5,554 nucleotides of DNA. Origin: Thermoflexus sp. (GTDB lineage: Bacteria > Chloroflexota > Anaerolineae > B4-G1 > DUEL01). Shown here in pieces: positions 2,837-5,554 of this stretch. The DNA lies in the NCBI GenBank assembly GCA_028276215.1, contig JAPYWT010000187.1, forward strand, positions 1-5,554. Reading direction: 5' to 3'. Position numbers and translations under genes: made by a program. Each line of letters starts with the position of its first letter. Positions within the stretch are counted from its first letter, which is position 1. A model generated the notes under the pieces. The model searched no databases, was not told the origin of the DNA, and saw nothing but the letters and a program-made list of their open reading frames with translations.

Positions 2837-5554
2837 ATGCACCGCACCTGGTTTTCCCTGTGGACGCTTTTATCCCTGTTGGTCAATCTGCTGGCCCCCG
2901 CCGGAGTATCTGCCGCCTCTTTCCCGAAAACGGAGTCCGCACTACGGAATCCCTCCCTCCTCCCCGCCTGGTTCATGCCGGACTCCGCGCGCGCCTCCGC
3001 CCCGGCATCGGCCCTTCCGGCCTGGTTTGACCATGGACGGCAGACGACGGACGACCGACCACAGACGACGGACGACGGACCACGGACGGCGGACCCGGCG
3101 CCCCGGACCGGGGGCGTCCTCCCGGCCTGGTTCCTCTCCGGCTCCTCACGGAACACGGAACCCGCAGCCCGCAACGCGGAGACCCACCACACTATCTATA
3201 ACGTCACCGTCACCGGTCCCTCCGCGCCGATAAACAACTGCGATGTGGTCACCTTCACCATCGTCGCTGTTAACGATACCGTCACCACCACCAACGTCAT
3301 CATCACCAGCACGATGCCCGCTGGCTTTGAGCCCACGCAGCACGTCTTTAACGTGGTCACCGTCGGGCCCAACGAAGTCATCACCCGCTACGCCGTCTTC
3401 TCCGCCACCTGCTCCGCCGTCTCCGGGCAGAACGTGGTCACCCTGACTCAGGACGGAGCTCCACCCATTGTCCGCTACACTGATTTTGTGGTCAACCCCG
3501 GCGCCATCACCGTGCGCAAGGAGCCGGCCGTCATCCCCGCCGGGCTGGATGACGTGGTGACCTGGACGGTGTACGTCGAGAACACCGGCTACGGTTGCGT
3601 CTCCAACGTCCTGGTGACCGACACGCTGGGGAGCGGGCTCCAGTACGTCTCCGGCCTCACGTCCACCTATGTGATTTCCATCCCCGTCGGCGGCGTGGTT
3701 ACCTACCCGGTCTCCGCCCGCGTCGTCGGCTGCTCAAACCTGGAGAACGTCGTCACCGCCACCTGGGGCTGCAACGGCCAGATGTGCCTGGCCCCTCAGA
3801 CCGCCAAAGGGGCAGTGGACCTGGCGATGATCAATCCTGACCTGGACTTCTCCCTTCCCTCCTTTGATGTGCCCTACTGCACCGGCTCCGGTGTCTTTAC
3901 TATCCCCATCACCAACCATGGCGACGGCACGGCTTACTCCGGCACGCTGGCGGTGAACCTCTCACCTTTCAGCGTGGACGTTACGCCGCCCGCTTCTTAC
4001 TACGGTGGGGCATTTCACCTGCCGCCCATCCCGCCCGGCCAGACTTACAACCTTGCCTTCACCCTGACCCTCCCCTCGGCGGTCTGCACGATGCCCCGCA
4101 GCGGCACCTTCAACTTCAACCTGACCTACTATGACCGTTGCGGCAATCTCTACACCGAACTCCCCCAGTCCGCCCCCTGGCAACTGATCAACGCGCCCGG
4201 CCAGTTGAGCGTGAGCAAGTCCATGCCCGGCGAGGTCTACCGGGGCGAGACGGTCACCGCCACGGTCACGGTGAACGCCAGCGGCATCAGCGGCACGGTC
4301 ATCGTCACCGACCAGGTTCCGGCGGGGTGGAGCGTGGTGGACCCGGCGGGCGGCGTGACTTTCACCGTGGGCGGCGTCACCTACATCACCTGGACACTGA
4401 CCGGCACCGCGACCCTCAACCCGGTCTTCGCCACCCCCGATGCTGCCACCGGCTGCGCCTACTGCGGCACCGCCGCCACCAACGTTGTCACCGCCACGGC
4501 TGTTGACTGCCAGAACTGCCTGCAGACTGTCACCGCTCAGGCTACCATCTATCTCCAGTGCGAGGAGCCGGTGGCCACGACCTCCAAGCAGGTCTCCGCT
4601 CCCGTTGAGACCTGCACCGACCCGGCCTTCACCTACACCAACACTTACGCCTTCGCCAATTCCTTCATCGTCACTCCCACCTGGCAGGGGATGATTTTCA
4701 CCGAGACGCTGCCCTACCAGACCTACGTCCCCGGCAGCGCGTCGGTCTGGATGAGCAACGGCGTCCTCACCTGCACCGCCATCTTCTCCGCCGACGTCGT
4801 GGGCGGGATGCTGGTCATCTCCCACATCTCCCCCACCTGCCCTATCACCGTCCCCGGCGCCACGATGTGGATCTCCTACACCACGGCGGTCACCGAACCC
4901 GCCGCGTGCTCCGACTCCGAGTGGTACGACTGGTCTTATCTGAACCTGGGGGTGACGGGCAACGCCGAGTGCGCCGCCGACGGTGTGATTGAAGAGGGCG
5001 TCTTCGTGCAGACCCTGGCCCCGGCGATGAGCCTGAGCCTCTCCGGTCTGCCGCCCAACGTCTCCTCCTGCGGCGTCTACACGGTGACCCTGACGGCCCA
5101 GCGCACCTCCTCCGTCCCGGCCTACGATGCGGTCCTTGATGTCCCCACCTCTACGTTTTACGTTTTAGACGTCCTGGGCTTCTCCGGCGCCACGCCTGTC
5201 TACACCACCACCGACGGTCTGGGCTATCACTGGTATTATTCCGACACCTTCGCCACTGCCACCACTGGCACAGTCCAGTTGCGGGTGCAGTTGCGCTGCG
5301 GGAGCGGCACCGCGCCCTTCCAGGGCACGCTCCACTACGACAACCGCTGCGCGAACAACGACACCTACCGGGAGCGGTGCAGCACCGGCGGCACGCTGGA
5401 TGCGTCGCCTGTCATCCAGCCCCTGCCCATCATGACCAAGTTCCCCGAGGTCATCTACGCCCACGGGGACATCGTCACCTGGACGCTCATCGCCTACAAC
5501 TCCGGCGCCGGCCCCGCCTACAGCGTCGTCCTCACCGACCTCCTGGGCAGCGGC
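2837..5554 (+). CDS. Secreted cysteine-rich DUF11-repeat surface protein, 3' end outside window
   Basis: The frame is open from ATG 2837 to the last base, 906 codons with no stop, so the gene continues beyond the window. Residues 1-26 form a signal peptide: basic HR start, hydrophobic core about L8-A22, and a VSA cleavage site. Residues about 27-118 are a disordered, cysteine-free segment carrying LPAWF at 42-46, 60-64 and 95-99. From about residue 120 the protein is Thr/Val-rich and made of beta-sandwich repeats of DUF11 type (PF01345/TIGR01451). The clearest copies are at 224-315 (VTWTVYVENTG, then VLVTDTLGSGL), about 454-530 (VSKSMPGEVYRGETVT), and the unfinished last one from 871 (IVTWTLIAYNSG, then VVLTDLLGSG). 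I count 23 cysteines, all from C135 onward, including one CxxC and one CxxxC-spaced pair region, which suggests disulfide-stabilised domains. It is likely an envelope or S-layer-like structural protein or adhesin. It is probably in an operon with the 112-residue gene, 67 bases upstream. Confidence 0.94.
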   Translation, partial: MHRTWFSLWTLLSLLVNLLAPAGVSAASFPKTESALRNPSLLPAWFMPDSARASAPASALPAWFDHGRQTTDDRPQTTDDGPRTADPAPRTGGVLPAWFLSGSSRNTEPAARNAETHHTIYNVTVTGPSAPINNCDVVTFTIVAVNDTVTTTNVIITSTMPAGFEPTQHVFNVVTVGPNEVITRYAVFSATCSAVSGQNVVTLTQDGAPPIVRYTDFVVNPGAITVRKEPAVIPAGLDDVVTWTVYVENTGYGCVSNVLVTDTLGSGLQYVSGLTSTYVISIPVGGVVTYPVSARVVGCSNLENVVTATWGCNGQMCLAPQTAKGAVDLAMINPDLDFSLPSFDVPYCTGSGVFTIPITNHGDGTAYSGTLAVNLSPFSVDVTPPASYYGGAFHLPPIPPGQTYNLAFTLTLPSAVCTMPRSGTFNFNLTYYDRCGNLYTELPQSAPWQLINAPGQLSVSKSMPGEVYRGETVTATVTVNASGISGTVIVTDQVPAGWSVVDPAGGVTFTVGGVTYITWTLTGTATLNPVFATPDAATGCAYCGTAATNVVTATAVDCQNCLQTVTAQATIYLQCEEPVATTSKQVSAPVETCTDPAFTYTNTYAFANSFIVTPTWQGMIFTETLPYQTYVPGSASVWMSNGVLTCTAIFSADVVGGMLVISHISPTCPITVPGATMWISYTTAVTEPAACSDSEWYDWSYLNLGVTGNAECAADGVIEEGVFVQTLAPAMSLSLSGLPPNVSSCGVYTVTLTAQRTSSVPAYDAVLDVPTSTFYVLDVLGFSGATPVYTTTDGLGYHWYYSDTFATATTGTVQLRVQLRCGSGTAPFQGTLHYDNRCANNDTYRERCSTGGTLDASPVIQPLPIMTKFPEVIYAHGDIVTWTLIAYNSGAGPAYSVVLTDLLGSG
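2960..3133 (+). repeat. Three LPAWF peptide motifs in the N-terminal linker
   Basis: LPAWF is encoded at 2960-2974, 3014-3028 and 3119-3133. The codons are CTC CCC GCC TGG TTC, then CTT CCG GCC TGG TTT, then CTC CCG GCC TGG TTC. Every difference is at a third position and silent. The surrounding linkers share no sequence and partly consist of heptamer DNA. The motif's function is unknown to me. Confidence 0.85.
3034..3110 (+). repeat. CGGACGA-type heptamer array inside the DUF11 gene
   Basis: Nine successive 7-bp units run from 3034 to 3096, among them CAGACGA (3041, 3062), CGGACGA (3048, 3069), CGGACCA (3076) and CGGACGG (3083). A further unit, CGGACCG at 3104, keeps the phase after a one-unit interruption. 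Three heptamers make a 21-bp repeat, 3041-3061 and 3062-3082, identical at 20 of 21 positions. In the reading frame it gives QTTDDRP followed by QTTDDGP. The array makes up most of the linker between the second and third LPAWF motifs. Confidence 0.87.
3147..3174 (+). repeat. CACGGAA x2 and CCCGCAR x2 heptamers inside the DUF11 gene
   Basis: CACGGAA occurs at 3147-3153 and 3154-3160 without mismatch. CCCGCAG (3161-3167) and CCCGCAA (3168-3174) follow directly in the same 7-bp phase. The DNA lies just after the third LPAWF motif and encodes part of the segment leading into the first beta domain (RNTEPAARN). Confidence 0.75.
5153..5166 (-). repeat. ACGTTTT x2 heptamer inside the DUF11 gene
   Basis: ACGTTTT occurs twice in tandem at 5153-5159 and 5160-5166. 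On the minus strand this is the ACGTAAA unit of the array at 2764-2803; TACGTTTTACGT (5152-5163) is the exact reverse complement of 2778-2789. It codes for residues TFYVL in an otherwise C/G-ending codon context and includes a rare TTA leucine codon. A 12-base match alone could occur by chance in a window this size; the AT-rich composition and the 7-bp period make a shared origin more likely. Confidence 0.5.

Noticed and set aside
2374..3192. Open frame of 272 codons on the minus strand
   Set aside because: It spans the promoter, the small gene, the heptamer array and the start of the DUF11 gene in antisense. Its repeats (NQAGR, SSVVCGR) are just the translation of LPAWF and heptamer DNA.
3962..4825. 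Open frame of 287 codons on the minus strand
   Set aside because: It is the antisense shadow of the DUF11 gene in GC-rich DNA: composition is Gly/Arg/Asp-rich and low-complexity, there is no Shine-Dalgarno or recognisable domain, and the plus strand there has clear DUF11 motifs.

Overview
The window is GC-rich, with strongly C/G-biased third codon positions, and holds three consecutive plus-strand genes for exported surface proteins. The most likely source is a member of the Chloroflexota, probably Anaerolineae or a related class. Three things suggest this: the first protein ends in YLPIVLRNR, a tail I associate from memory with secreted Chloroflexota proteins; the gene borders carry short-period interspersed repeats of a kind I associate with these genomes; and the proteins are the usual mix of beta-helix, calcium-repeat and DUF11 surface proteins. 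The assignment is inference; no rRNA or other marker gene is present.

Layout. Bases 1-2268 are the 3' part of a large gene encoding a right-handed beta-helix, a beta-rich middle region, a thrombospondin-type-3-like calcium-binding repeat stalk and the C-terminal tail. Bases 2269-2430 are intergenic: an imperfect inverted-repeat element (2279-2362), then a very good sigma-70-type promoter (2380-2408) and a strong Shine-Dalgarno. Bases 2431-2769 encode a 112-residue protein with a signal peptide, a Thr-Pro/polyproline rod and a C-terminal LPEVG + hydrophobic segment + RRKR tail that resembles a sortase signal. A 67-base gap, mostly heptamer repeat, separates it from a gene that starts at 2837 and is still open at the window end (906 codons visible). 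That gene encodes a secreted, cysteine-rich protein with DUF11-type repeats.

How the parts relate. The 112-residue gene and the DUF11 gene are probably co-transcribed from the 2380-2408 promoter; no second promoter or terminator is evident between them. All three products are predicted to act outside the cytoplasmic membrane, as adhesin, stalk or envelope-layer components. No enzyme, regulator, RNA gene, CRISPR array or transposase is visible.

The least ordinary signal is at DNA level. Several unrelated heptamer families (ACGTAAT, CGGACGA-like, CACGGAA, CCCGCAR and ACGTTTT) occur as 7-bp-period arrays. Some lie in the intergenic gap, but others lie inside the coding sequence of the third gene, where they form the linkers between three LPAWF peptide motifs. 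Those motifs differ from each other only at synonymous positions.
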